A DNA stretch of 25,624 bases, taken from assembly GCA_021822115.1 (NCBI GenBank), contig JAJZSA010000033.1, positions 1 to 25,624 of the forward strand, read 5' to 3'. The notes below the pieces were generated by a model. It was not told the DNA's origin. It was given only the letters and a program-made list of their open reading frames with translations, and ran no database searches. Made by a program: the position numbers and the translations under genes. This document shows, piece after piece, positions 9,030 to 17,637 of the stretch (position 1 is the stretch's first letter; every line of letters begins with the position of its first letter). The stretch is from Pseudomonadota bacterium. GTDB taxonomy: Bacteria > Pseudomonadota > Gammaproteobacteria > Burkholderiales > Gallionellaceae.

Positions 9030-12000
9030 ATGAACGTCTCCGCCTGGTCCATCCGCAACCCTATCCCGGCAGTACTCGCCTTCATCCTGCTGGGGTTCAT
9101 GGGCATCGCCGCGTTCAAGGCGATGAAGATCCAGTTGTTCCCCGACATCGACCTGCCGATGATCACGGTCTCTGCCTCGCTGCCGGGCGCCTCGCCCGAT
9201 CAGATGGAAGCCGAGGTCGCGCGCAAGATCGAGAATGCGCTGGCCAGCGCACAGGGCTTGAAGCACATCTATACCCAGGTCAAGGACGGCAGCGCCATCA
9301 TCTCCGCCGAGTTCCGTCTGGAGCGCGATTCACGCGAAGCGCTGGAGGATGTACGCTCCACCGTGTCGCGCATCCGCAGCGACCTGCCGCGCGAGATGCT
9401 GGACCCGGTGGTGAACAAGGTCGAACTCAGCGGCAAGCCATTGCTCACCTATACCATCTCCTCGCCCGACATGAGCGAGGAAGAACTCTCCTGGTACGTG
9501 GAGAACAACATCGCCAAACTGTTGCTCGGCGTGAAGGGCGTGGGTGCGGTGAATCGCGTGGGCGGTGTGACCCGTCAGGTGCGTGTGGAGCTCGATCCAC
9601 TCAGACTGCTGGCGTTGAACCTGACCGCAGCTGAAGTCTCGCAGCGACTGCGCGAGATCCAGCAGGAAGCGCCGGGTGGGCGTATGGACCTGGGTGGCCT
9701 GGAGCAATCGGTGCGTACCCTGGCTACGGTGAAGACGGCCGAAGAATTGGGGCAGGTCGAGATCGCACTCAAGGATGGCCGCCACATCAAGCTGGAACAG
9801 GTGGCGGATGTCAGCGACACCATCGCCGAACGCCGTTCGGCCGCCTTGCATAACGGCAAGCCGGTGGTCGGTTTCGAAGTGGTGCGCTCGCTTGGCGCCA
9901 GCGATGTGGCCGTGGCCGATGGCGTGGCCCGGGCATTGGCGACGCTGAAGCAGACGCGTCCCGACATCCAGACCGAGTTGGTGTTCACTACGGTGGAGAC
10001 GGTGCGCGAAGCCTACGAGGGTTCGATGGAGATGATCTTCGAGGGCGCCGCGCTGGCGGTGATCGTGGTCATCTTCTTCCTGCGCAACGCACGCGCCACC
10101 ATCGTGGCGGCGACTGCGCTGCCGATGGCCATCATCCCCACCTTCGCCTGCATGTACCTGTTCGGCTTCACCATCAACATGGTCACCTTGCTTGCCCTGT
10201 CGCTGGTGGTGGGCGTGCTGGTGGACGATGCGATCGTGGAGATCGAGAACATCATGCGCCATCTGGAGATGGGCAAGACCCCGTACGAGGCGGCGATGGA
10301 AGCCGCGGACGAGATCGGCATGGCAGTGATCGCGACCACCTTCACGCTGGTTGCCGTGTTCCTGCCGACCGCGTTCATGAGCGGCGTCGCCGGACGTTTC
10401 TTCGTGCAGTTCGGCTGGACCGCGGCGGTGGCAGTGCTGTTCTCGCTGGTGGTGGCGCGCTTGCTGACGCCGATGATCTCGGCCTACTTCCTGCAACCGC
10501 GCGCCAAGCACGAGACACCGGGCTGGATCAGGATCTACCTGCGCTGGGCGGAATGGTGTCTGCAACATCGCAAGACCACCATCGTCGCGGCTGTGGTGTT
10601 CTTCTTCGGTTCCTTCGCGCTGGCCGGTACCTTGCCGACCGCGTTCCAGCCCAAGGACAACCAGTCGCAGACGCAGGTGTCGCTGACCCTGCCACCGGGC
10701 AGCAAGTTCGAGCAGACCTATGCCCTCGCCGAGCAGGCACGCGAGATCGTCATGCGCAATCCCAACGTCGAACTGGTGTATACCGCGATCGGCGGCGGTG
10801 CGGCGGGCGGCAATGCATTCGAACCGTCCGGCGCACCGGAAGCGCGCAAGGCGACCTTGTCCATCCAGCTCAAGCCGCGCGACCAGCGGCCGCGCAAACA
10901 GGAGATCGAGGACGAGTTGCGCGAGGACTTGCGCGTGTTGCCGGGCGTGCGCGTGAAAGTGGGACTCGGTTCGTCGTCGGACAAACACCAGTTGGTGCTG
11001 ACCAGCGAGGATAACGAGTTGCTGGCCGCGCATGCGCTGAAGGTGGGGCAGGAACTGCGCACTATCCCGGGCATCGGCAACGTGGTGTCCAACTCCAGCA
11101 TCCTGCGCCCCGAGATCGTGGCGCGCCCGGACTTTGCGCGCGCTGCGGACCTCGGGGTGACCACCGCAGCCATCGCCGAGACATTGCGTGTGGCGACCAA
11201 TGGCGATTACGACCAGTCGCTGGCCAAGCTCAATCTGCCTGACCGCCAGCTGCCTATCATCGTCAAGCTGCGCGACGATGCGCGTCAGGATCTGGAGCTG
11301 TTGAAGCGCCTGGTGGTGCAAGGTGCGCGCGGTCCGGTATTGCTGGGCAATGTGGCCGAGCTCAGTCTGGAGAGCGGTCCGGCGCAGATCGACCGCTATG
11401 ACCGCCAGCGCAACATCACCTTCGAGATCGAGCTGGCGGGGCAGCCGCTGGGCAAGGTGCAAGCGGCGGTGGCGGCCCTGCCATCGATCAAGGACATGCC
11501 GGAAGGGGTGCAGATGGCAGCCATCGGGGATGCCGAGGCGATGAATGAACTGTTCGCCAGTTTCGGCCTGGCCATGTTCACCGGGGTGATGTGCATCTAC
11601 TTCGTGCTGGTACTGCTGTTCAAGGATTTCATGCAGCCGGCGACCATCCTGTGGGCGCTCATCCTGTCCATCCCGGGTGCGTTCCTGGCCTTGTTCCTGA
11701 GCCGCACGGCGATCTCCATGCCGTCCATGATCGGCCTCATCATGTTGATGGGGATCGCCACCAAGAACTCTATCCTGCTGGTGGAATACGCCATCGTGTC
11801 GCGCCGCGAGCGCGGCATGGAACGGCTGGAGGCCATCCTGGACGCCTGCCGCAAGCGCGCCCGTCCCATCGTGATGACCACCATGGCGATGGGCGCCGGC
11901 ATGTTGCCGGTGGCGCTCGACTTGGGCGTGGGCGATGGCAGCTTCCGCAGCCCGATGGCCATCGTGGTCATCGGTGGACTGATCACCTCCACCTTCCTCA

Positions 12001-12107
12001 GCCTGTTGGTGATCCCGGTGGTGTTCACCTATGTGGATGACGGCATCGTCTGGCTGCGCCGCCTGTTCGACAAAGTACGCCGGGTGGCTCCCGGGACGGC
12101 GGGTTGA
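9030..12107 (+). CDS. RND-family efflux permease (AcrB/MexB-like HAE1 type)
   Basis: This 1025-aa inner-membrane proton antiporter has the RND layout: a first helix at about residues 12-30, a large periplasmic loop, helices 2-6 in the middle, a second loop, and a final helix set. Proton-relay residues are present: the Asp pair Asp399-Asp400 in VVGVLVDDAIVEIEN (AcrB D407/D408) and Lys912 in GIATKNSILLVEY (AcrB K940). The FPDIDLPMITVSASLPGASPDQ segment and DDAIVxxEN fit hydrophobe/drug pumps rather than heavy-metal pumps, which have a different helix-4 signature. The substrate cannot be predicted. The ATG follows the adaptor stop by 2 bp. No outer-membrane channel is inside the operon, but a tolC-like gene lies about 0.8 kb downstream. 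Confidence 0.96.
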   Translation: MNVSAWSIRNPIPAVLAFILLGFMGIAAFKAMKIQLFPDIDLPMITVSASLPGASPDQMEAEVARKIENALASAQGLKHIYTQVKDGSAIISAEFRLERDSREALEDVRSTVSRIRSDLPREMLDPVVNKVELSGKPLLTYTISSPDMSEEELSWYVENNIAKLLLGVKGVGAVNRVGGVTRQVRVELDPLRLLALNLTAAEVSQRLREIQQEAPGGRMDLGGLEQSVRTLATVKTAEELGQVEIALKDGRHIKLEQVADVSDTIAERRSAALHNGKPVVGFEVVRSLGASDVAVADGVARALATLKQTRPDIQTELVFTTVETVREAYEGSMEMIFEGAALAVIVVIFFLRNARATIVAATALPMAIIPTFACMYLFGFTINMVTLLALSLVVGVLVDDAIVEIENIMRHLEMGKTPYEAAMEAADEIGMAVIATTFTLVAVFLPTAFMSGVAGRFFVQFGWTAAVAVLFSLVVARLLTPMISAYFLQPRAKHETPGWIRIYLRWAEWCLQHRKTTIVAAVVFFFGSFALAGTLPTAFQPKDNQSQTQVSLTLPPGSKFEQTYALAEQAREIVMRNPNVELVYTAIGGGAAGGNAFEPSGAPEARKATLSIQLKPRDQRPRKQEIEDELREDLRVLPGVRVKVGLGSSSDKHQLVLTSEDNELLAAHALKVGQELRTIPGIGNVVSNSSILRPEIVARPDFARAADLGVTTAAIAETLRVATNGDYDQSLAKLNLPDRQLPIIVKLRDDARQDLELLKRLVVQGARGPVLLGNVAELSLESGPAQIDRYDRQRNITFEIELAGQPLGKVQAAVAALPSIKDMPEGVQMAAIGDAEAMNELFASFGLAMFTGVMCIYFVLVLLFKDFMQPATILWALILSIPGAFLALFLSRTAISMPSMIGLIMLMGIATKNSILLVEYAIVSRRERGMERLEAILDACRKRARPIVMTTMAMGAGMLPVALDLGVGDGSFRSPMAIVVIGGLITSTFLSLLVIPVVFTYVDDGIVWLRRLFDKVRRVAPGTAG

Positions 12108-12132
12108 GGGGAGGGGGGGCAGTTGCTATACT
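12104..12132 (+). promoter_or_regulatory. Sigma70-type promoter upstream of the PIMT-like gene
   Basis: TTGAGG (12104-12109), a 17-base spacer, and TATACT (12127-12132) match the consensus well at ideal spacing. The -35 overlaps the stop codon of the RND permease gene, so the methyltransferase gene can be transcribed independently of the pump. A GGAGAGGGG ribosome site at about 12174-12182 precedes the ATG at 12184. Confidence 0.7.
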
Positions 12133-12183
12133 CGCGCGCAAATTTGCCCGCCAGTGGGCGCCATAACAGACAAGGAGAGGGGA

Positions 12184-12834
12184 ATGAACCAGGAACAGGC
12201 ACGCCATTTCATGATCGAGCAACAGATCCGTCCGTGGGACGTGCTCGATCCCAAGGTGCTGGAACTGTTGAAAGTGGTGCGCCGCGAACAGTTCGTCCCC
12301 GCCGACCGCAAGGCGCTGGCCTTCGTGGACACCGAGATCCCGCTGGGCCATGGCGCCAGCATGTGGCAACCCAAGCTGGAAGCGCGCGTGCTGCAGGCTC
12401 TGGCATTGCAACCGACCGACCAAGTGCTGGAGATCGGTACCGGCAGCGGCCATCTGACTGCTTTGCTGGCACGTCTGGCCGCGCAGGTGACCAGCGTGGA
12501 GATCGAACCGGAGCTGAGCGCGCAGGCTTCCCGCCATCTGGCTACGCACAACATCGACAATGTGACCCTGCAAGTGGGCGATGCCGCCCAGGGCTGGGGC
12601 GAGGCGGAATACGACGCCATCGTGCTGACCGCTTCCGTGCCGGTGCTGCCGGAAGCCTTCAAGCAACAGTTGAAGGTGGGCGGCCGTCTGTTCGCCATCA
12701 TCGGCGATGCGCCAGCGATGCAGGCGCAACTCATCACCCGCACTGCGGCCGACACGTTCGCGTGCCAGAAGCTGTTCGAGACGGTGGTGACTTCGCTGCG
12801 CAATGCGCCGCAGCCAGAACGTTTCGTATTCTGA
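12184..12834 (+). CDS. PIMT-like SAM-dependent methyltransferase with an altered active-site loop
   Basis: A 216-aa class I methyltransferase with SAM motif I VLEIGTGSGHLTALLA at about residues 83-98, followed by SVEIEPELSAQA and the NVTLQVGDA segment. Overall it aligns with protein-L-isoaspartate O-methyltransferase (Pcm), which repairs isoaspartyl damage. However, the family's substrate loop GQGQTISQP reads GHGASMWQP here, with Trp61 in place of the conserved Ser, and the later TAAPPEIP segment reads TASVPVLP. The protein also ends early after SLRNAPQPERFVF. It would normally be annotated as pcm; repair activity is doubtful, so I leave the symbol blank. It has its own promoter and lies just upstream of the TolC gene, suggesting an envelope-linked role. 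Confidence 0.88.
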   Translation: MNQEQARHFMIEQQIRPWDVLDPKVLELLKVVRREQFVPADRKALAFVDTEIPLGHGASMWQPKLEARVLQALALQPTDQVLEIGTGSGHLTALLARLAAQVTSVEIEPELSAQASRHLATHNIDNVTLQVGDAAQGWGEAEYDAIVLTASVPVLPEAFKQQLKVGGRLFAIIGDAPAMQAQLITRTAADTFACQKLFETVVTSLRNAPQPERFVF

Positions 12835-12854
12835 AATCTTTAGACCTAGTACGC

Positions 12855-12900
12855 TTGTCAGGATTGCGGCTAGCGTTTAATATTAGCCAATTCTAATATT
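12855..12900 (+). promoter_or_regulatory. tolC promoter with a perfect inverted repeat over the -10
   Basis: TTGTCA (12855-12860), a 17-base spacer, and TAATAT (12878-12883) form a good sigma70 promoter. A perfect inverted repeat, AATATTAG (12879-12886), spacer CCAATT, CTAATATT (12893-12900), overlaps the -10 and the expected start site. This placement suits a repressor operator; an mRNA 5' hairpin is the alternative. The AT-richness contrasts sharply with the surrounding high-GC DNA. The binding protein is unknown. Confidence 0.65.
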
Positions 12901-12915
12901 CTAATGGAGTGCCCC

Positions 12916-14244
12916 ATGAAGCCATCCGCAACTCTGATTAGCGTCACACTGGCCGCTGCGCTGGCGGCGCCGGCCCATGCTGACGATCTGCTTGATATCT
13001 ACCGCGCAGCGCAATCGCAGGATGCAGTGTTCGCTGCTGCCCGCGCCGCACAGCAGGCGGGTCAGGAGAAGCTGACGCAGGGCCGCTCGCTGTTGTTGCC
13101 GTCCGTCACGCTGACTGCCAACAGCACTTACAACAACATCGATACCCAATATATGGGCGCGACGGTGTTCCCTTCGGGCGAGAAGCGTTACAACTCGCAT
13201 GGCTACGGGGTGACTTTGGTGCAGCCCTTGTTCCGCGAGCAGAACTGGGCGATGTACAACCAATCCGAATTGCAGGTGGCGATCTCTGAAGAGCAATTCA
13301 AGGCTGCCCAACAGGACATCATCCTGCGTACCGCACAGGCTTATTTCGATGTGCTCATCGCACAGGACACGGTGCAACTGACCGCAGCCCAGAAGGATGC
13401 CATCGCCCAGCAACTGGAGCAGGCCAAGCGCAATTTCGAGGTCGGCACCGCGACCATCACCGATACCTATGAAGCGCAAGCGCGCTATGACTTGATCCTG
13501 GCCCAGGAGCTGGCTGCGGCCAACAATCTGGAAGTGAAGCGGCGCGACCTGCAACAGCTGATCAATGCCGATGTCCCGGCGTTGAACGTTCTGGGTGGTG
13601 CCTTCAAGCTGGTCTCACCGGAACCGGCCGACGCGCAAAAGTGGGTGGAGACGGCGCAGCATAACAATGTGCAAGTACGCATGGCCGAAGCAGCCTATCA
13701 ACTGGCCGAGGAGGAGGTGGCGCGCAATCGCGGCGGACACCTGCCGACAGTCGACTTGGTGGCGAACTATTCCAAAAACACTTCGAACGGCAGCAGCTTC
13801 GGTGTCGGTAGCGATGTGCGCAGCACGTCGGTCGGCGTGCAACTGAACATGCCGTTGTTCCAAGGTGGCGCGACCCAGTCCAAGTGGCGGGAGGCGGATG
13901 CCAATCGTGAAAAAGCGCGCCAGGATCTGGAGAATGCCCGTCGCAGTGTCGCAGTGCAGACGCAGCAGGCTTATCTGGGCGTGGTTACTGGCATTGCCCA
14001 GGTACAGGCGCTGGAACAGGCGCTGAAATCGAGCGAAAGCCTGCTTTCCGCCAGCAAGCTGGGGCAGGAAGTCGGTGTGCGTACCAGTCTGGATGTGCTC
14101 AATGCGCAGCAGCAAATGTATGCCACCCGTCGCGATCTGTATCAGGCCAAGTACAACTATCTGGTTAGCCAGTTACGCTTGAAGGCAGCAGCGGGCAGCC
14201 TGGAGGAGGGCGATCTGGCGCAGGTCAATCAGGCCTTGCACTGA
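12916..14244 (+). CDS. tolC: TolC-family outer-membrane export channel protein
   Basis: A 442-aa outer-membrane factor forming the trimeric channel-tunnel used by RND and type I exporters. A clear signal peptide occupies residues 1-22 (MKPSATLISV...APAHA, cleaved before DDLLDIYRAA). Two homologous halves follow, rich in Ala/Gln coiled coil: AQAYFDVLIAQDTVQLTAAQ in the first and QAYLGVVTGIAQVQALEQAL in the second. The segments GVTLVQPLFREQNW and GVQLNMPLFQGGATQSKWREAD are the beta-barrel/equatorial landmarks. The start ATG at 12916 has GGAG at 12906-12909; an in-frame ATG at 12904 lies before that site and is less likely. It probably serves the adjacent RND pump among others, since that operon has no channel gene of its own. 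Confidence 0.95.
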   Translation: MKPSATLISVTLAAALAAPAHADDLLDIYRAAQSQDAVFAAARAAQQAGQEKLTQGRSLLLPSVTLTANSTYNNIDTQYMGATVFPSGEKRYNSHGYGVTLVQPLFREQNWAMYNQSELQVAISEEQFKAAQQDIILRTAQAYFDVLIAQDTVQLTAAQKDAIAQQLEQAKRNFEVGTATITDTYEAQARYDLILAQELAAANNLEVKRRDLQQLINADVPALNVLGGAFKLVSPEPADAQKWVETAQHNNVQVRMAEAAYQLAEEEVARNRGGHLPTVDLVANYSKNTSNGSSFGVGSDVRSTSVGVQLNMPLFQGGATQSKWREADANREKARQDLENARRSVAVQTQQAYLGVVTGIAQVQALEQALKSSESLLSASKLGQEVGVRTSLDVLNAQQQMYATRRDLYQAKYNYLVSQLRLKAAAGSLEEGDLAQVNQALH

Positions 14245-14253
14245 ACGCGTTCA
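14242..14253. repeat. 12-bp palindrome spanning two convergent stop codons
   Basis: TGAACGCGTTCA is a perfect palindrome that contains the tolC stop (TGA, + strand) and the rmlD stop (TGA, - strand). The two genes are only 6 bp apart and no larger terminator stem is visible. It is too short to be a confident terminator and may be coincidence. Confidence 0.4.
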
Positions 14254-15156
14254 ATGGTCGGATGTGGCGAACATCAAACGCATGCATTCGGCCAGATCAG
14301 CCTGCCAGTCCGGCAGGGTCACACCGAACGCCGCCCTTAGCTTATCTGTGGCAAGTTCTGAATTCGCGGGGCGCGCTGCTGGCAACGGATACTCTTGTGT
14401 GGGGATGCCCTGGATGGTCAGCGCCTTGTCGCGCAGTTCGCGGTCATACAGGCGCGCCAGGCGGATGATTTCCTGAGCATAGTCGTGCCAAGTGGTGCGG
14501 CCGGCGGCAGTGAGATGATACAGGCCCAGTTTGCGGGTATCGAAGTCGGCTTGCATGGCCTGCTGCAGAAGTTCATTCGTCGTCTTTGCGATCAAGCGCG
14601 CCCAGGTCGGGGCGCCGAACTGATCGTTCACGATGCGCAGGCTGTCGCGTTCCCGCGCAAGGCGCAACATGGTCTTCATGAAATTCCCGCCATGCAATCC
14701 ATACACCCAGCTGGTGCGCAGGATCAGGTGGCGGCAACCCGAGGCCTGCACCGCGCGTTCCCCCTCCAGCTTGCTTTTGCCATAGATGCTTTGCGGATTG
14801 GGCGTGTCGGTCTCCAGATATGGAGCATCCTTGCGGCCATCGAATACATAATCCGTCGAGTAATGCACCAGCAAGGCATTCAGCTCTTTTGCGGCAAGCG
14901 CTAAAGCGCCGGGCGCATAGGCATTTACCGCATAAGCATGCTCGCTGTCGGATTCCGCCTTATCTACGGCAGTATAGGCGGCCGGATTGACGATGATGTC
15001 AGGGCGATGGCGCGTGACGACGGTACGTATCGAGTTGATATCAGACAGATCGAGTTGTTCGCGGGTGAGTGCGATCACGTTGCCTAATGGGGCCAATACG
15101 CGCTGCAATTCCCAGCCTACCTGACCATTGGCACCGGTGAGCAGCAGTGTGGTCAT
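14251..15156 (-). CDS. rmlD: dTDP-4-dehydrorhamnose reductase
   Basis: RmlD catalyses the last step of dTDP-L-rhamnose synthesis, reducing dTDP-4-keto-rhamnose with NAD(P)H in the cytoplasm. The 301-aa protein is an SDR with the nucleotide-binding motif TGANGQVGW (residues 7-15), STDYVFDG (100-107), and the catalytic Tyr125/Lys129 (SIYGKSKLEGE). The start is set at the ATG at 15156, which overlaps the rmlC stop (ATGA). The frame is open for 35 more codons upstream, but that stretch lies inside rmlC and is not family-like. It is the last gene of the waaC-waaA-rmlBACD run and converges with tolC. Confidence 0.96.
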   Translation of the reverse strand: MTTLLLTGANGQVGWELQRVLAPLGNVIALTREQLDLSDINSIRTVVTRHRPDIIVNPAAYTAVDKAESDSEHAYAVNAYAPGALALAAKELNALLVHYSTDYVFDGRKDAPYLETDTPNPQSIYGKSKLEGERAVQASGCRHLILRTSWVYGLHGGNFMKTMLRLARERDSLRIVNDQFGAPTWARLIAKTTNELLQQAMQADFDTRKLGLYHLTAAGRTTWHDYAQEIIRLARLYDRELRDKALTIQGIPTQEYPLPAARPANSELATDKLRAAFGVTLPDWQADLAECMRLMFATSDH

Positions 15157-15698
15157 GCGTAGAGCTCTGCTTCCGCCAGCAGCTTGCCTTGTGCATCCTT
15201 GCCGGAGAGTATGGGAGGGGCGGAGAGCGGCCAGTCTATGCCCAATGCCGGATCGTTCCACAAGATGCAGCGCTCATGTTCGGGCGCCCAGTAATCGGTG
15301 GTCTTGTATAAGAATTCCGCATATTCGGAAACGACCAGGAAACCGTGGGCAAAGCCGGCCGGTATCCACAGCATGCGCTTGTTCTCGGCACTGAGATTGA
15401 CGCAGACCGAGCGAGCAAAGGTGGGCGAGGTGCGGCGAATATCGACCGCGACATCGAATACTTCGCCGGCGATCACGCGCACCAGTTTGCCCTGCGGCTG
15501 TTGAATCTGGTAATGCAGGCCACGCAACACCCCCTTTGCCGAACGTGAGTGATTGTCTTGCACGAAATCGACATCATGTCCGGTCAGGGCGGCGAATTTG
15601 CGCCGGTTGAAACTTTCATAGAAAAAACCTCGGTCATCGCCGAACACTTTCGGCTCGATGATCACGACATCCGGGATCGCCGTGGGGATGGCCTGCAT
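15153..15698 (-). CDS. rmlC: dTDP-4-dehydrorhamnose 3,5-epimerase
   Basis: RmlC epimerises C3 and C5 of dTDP-4-keto-6-deoxyglucose, the third step to dTDP-L-rhamnose. The 181-aa length is typical of this cupin-fold family. Landmarks are FGDDRGFFYESF near the N-terminus, catalytic His62 in GVLRGLHYQ, the Lys/Arg-containing GKLVRVIAGEVFDVAVD strand, WIPAGFAHGFLV, and YKTTDYWAPEHE, which holds the catalytic Tyr (Tyr131 or Tyr136). The ATG at 15698 lies 2 bp after the rmlA stop. No anomalies were seen. Confidence 0.96.
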   Translation of the reverse strand: MQAIPTAIPDVVIIEPKVFGDDRGFFYESFNRRKFAALTGHDVDFVQDNHSRSAKGVLRGLHYQIQQPQGKLVRVIAGEVFDVAVDIRRTSPTFARSVCVNLSAENKRMLWIPAGFAHGFLVVSEYAEFLYKTTDYWAPEHERCILWNDPALGIDWPLSAPPILSGKDAQGKLLAEAELYA

Positions 15699-15700
15699 GG

Positions 15701-16573
15701 TCAGAATTTCTCTTTCATGATGCTTAGCAGGTACTGGCCGTAGCCGTTCTTGGCTAAGGGGGCGGCCAGCGCTTCGAGCTGTTGGCGCGAGATATAGCCG
15801 CGGCGATAGGCGATCTCTTCCGGACAGGCGATCTTCAGGCCCTGGCGCTTCTCCAGAGTCTGGATGAACAGCGAAGCCTCCATCAAGGAATCATGGGTGC
15901 CGGTATCCAGCCAGGCACTACCGCGCCCCATCACCTGTACGTCAAGCTTGCCGCGTTCCAGATAGATCTGGTTGACGGTGGTGATCTCCAGTTCTCCGCG
16001 CGCGGAGGGCTTGATCGACTTGGCGACCTCGACCACTTCGTTGTCGTAGAAATACAGGCCGGTCACCGCATAGTTGGATTTCGGGACTTGCGGCTTCTCC
16101 TCGATGCTCAGTGCGTGGCCGGTGCTATCGAAATCCACCACGCCATAGCGTTCAGGATCGTTTACGCGATAAGCGAAAACAGTACCACCGTCATCGCGTG
16201 CGGCGGCGGCGGAAAGCTGCTGTTCTAGTCCGTGACCGTAGAAGATGTTGTCGCCCAGCACCAATGCACAAGGGTCATTGCCGATGAACGATTCACCGAT
16301 GATGAATGCCTGCGCGAGTCCGTCTGGAGAGGGCTGAATCGCATAACTGAGGTTCAAACCCCAGCGCGCACCATCGCCGAGCAATTGTTCGAAGCGCGGT
16401 GTGTCCTGCGGTGTCGAGATGATGAGGATGTCGCGGATCCCGGCCAGCATCAAGGTACTGAGCGGATAATAGATCATCGGCTTGTCGTAGATCGGCAGCA
16501 GTTGTTTGGAGACCGGCAAGGTGACCGGATACAAACGAGTGCCGGAACCGCCGGCGAGGATGATGCCTTTCAT
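15701..16573 (-). CDS. rmlA: Glucose-1-phosphate thymidylyltransferase
   Basis: RmlA makes dTDP-glucose from glucose-1-phosphate and dTTP, the first step to dTDP-L-rhamnose. The 290-aa protein begins [16 protein letters not shown], the nucleotidyltransferase signature, followed by [19 protein letters not shown] and the metal/nucleotide segment [10 protein letters not shown]. It also contains [22 protein letters not shown] and the C-terminal [16 protein letters not shown] typical of RmlA. The start is ATG at 16573, sharing one base with the rmlB stop (TGATG). The 24-codon open extension upstream lies inside rmlB and is rejected. Confidence 0.97.
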   Translation of the reverse strand: MKGIILAGGSGTRLYPVTLPVSKQLLPIYDKPMIYYPLSTLMLAGIRDILIISTPQDTPRFEQLLGDGARWGLNLSYAIQPSPDGLAQAFIIGESFIGNDPCALVLGDNIFYGHGLEQQLSAAAARDDGGTVFAYRVNDPERYGVVDFDSTGHALSIEEKPQVPKSNYAVTGLYFYDNEVVEVAKSIKPSARGELEITTVNQIYLERGKLDVQVMGRGSAWLDTGTHDSLMEASLFIQTLEKRQGLKIACPEEIAYRRGYISRQQLEALAAPLAKNGYGQYLLSIMKEKF

Positions 16574-17637
16574 CAGATGCTCCTGTTCGTGTAGTTCTGA
16601 GTGACCCAGTGTTGGTATTCCCCGCTGGTCACGCCGCGCACCCATTCGTCATTGGACAAGTACCACTCAACGGTTTTGCGCAGACCGGTCTCGAAAGTCT
16701 CCCGCGGCTTCCAGCCGAGCTCGCGCTCGATCTTGTTGGCATCGATGGCGTAGCGTTTGTCGTGGCCGGGGCGATCCGGCACATAGGTCTTCAACCTGGC
16801 ATGTGGTGCACCTGCGGGGCGCAACTCATCAAGAATGGTGCAGATCGCATCCACCACTTCGAGGTTGGTCTTCTCGTTCCAGCCGCCGATGTTGTAAGTC
16901 TCGCCCAGCCGGCCGCACTCCAGTACGGTGCGCAGGGCACGCGCATGGTCATCCACATATAGCCAGTCGCGGATGTTATCGCCTTTGCCGTAGATGGGCA
17001 GCGGTTTGCCGTTGCAGGCATTGAGGATCATCAGCGGGATCAGCTTCTCGGGGAAGTGATAGGGGCCGTAGTTGTTCGAACAGTTGGTGGTCACCACCGG
17101 CAAACCGTAAGTGTGGTGCCAGGCGCGTACCAGATGGTCACTGGACGCTTTGCTGGCAGAGTAGGGCGAATTGGGCTCATAAGCGGTCTCTTCGGTGAAG
17201 AAACCTTCATTGCCCAGGCTGCCATACACCTCGTCTGTAGAAATGTGGTGAAAACGGAAGCCTGTCTTCTTGGCGCCTTCGAGTCCGATCCAGTACTGGC
17301 GTGCGGCTTCCAGCAAGGTATAGGTGCCGAGGATATTGGTCTGGATGAATGCAGCCGGGCCGCTGATGGAGCGGTCTACATGCGATTCGGCGGCAAGATG
17401 CATGACCGCATCCGGCTGGTGTTCGCGGAATACACGGGCCACTTCAGCGGCATCGCAGATGTCCACTTTTTCGAAGGCATAGCGGGGTGAGTCGGAAACT
17501 GAAGCCAGCGACTGCAGATTGCCGGCATAGGTCAACTTGTCGACATTCACCACGCTGTAATCGGTGTCGAGGATGAACTGCCGGACCACGGCAGACCCGA
17601 TGAAGCCGGCGCCGCCGGTGACGATGATTTTTTTCAT
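16573..17637 (-). CDS. rmlB: dTDP-glucose 4,6-dehydratase
   Basis: RmlB converts dTDP-glucose to dTDP-4-keto-6-deoxyglucose using bound NAD+. The 354-aa extended SDR protein shows TGGAGFIGS (residues 7-15), the active-site triad region [11 protein letters not shown] with Thr134/Asp135/Glu136, and the Tyr159/Lys163 pair in [16 protein letters not shown]. The substrate segment [20 protein letters not shown] is also present. The ATG at 17637 overlaps the waaA stop by 4 bases, tying the rhamnose genes to the LPS-core genes in one message. Confidence 0.97.
   Translation of the reverse strand: MKKIIVTGGAGFIGSAVVRQFILDTDYSVVNVDKLTYAGNLQSLASVSDSPRYAFEKVDICDAAEVARVFREHQPDAVMHLAAESHVDRSISGPAAFIQTNILGTYTLLEAARQYWIGLEGAKKTGFRFHHISTDEVYGSLGNEGFFTEETAYEPNSPYSASKASSDHLVRAWHHTYGLPVVTTNCSNNYGPYHFPEKLIPLMILNACNGKPLPIYGKGDNIRDWLYVDDHARALRTVLECGRLGETYNIGGWNEKTNLEVVDAICTILDELRPAGAPHARLKTYVPDRPGHDKRYAIDANKIERELGWKPRETFETGLRKTVEWYLSNDEWVRGVTSGEYQHWVTQNYTNRSI

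Noticed and set aside
9330..11462. 710-codon open frame on the minus strand
   Set aside because: It is antisense to the RND permease, which has all its functional residues. The translation is His/Arg/Gln-rich without motifs.
15157..15261. Upstream extension of the rmlD frame
   Set aside because: It is entirely inside rmlC; family alignment starts at MTTLLLTGANG.
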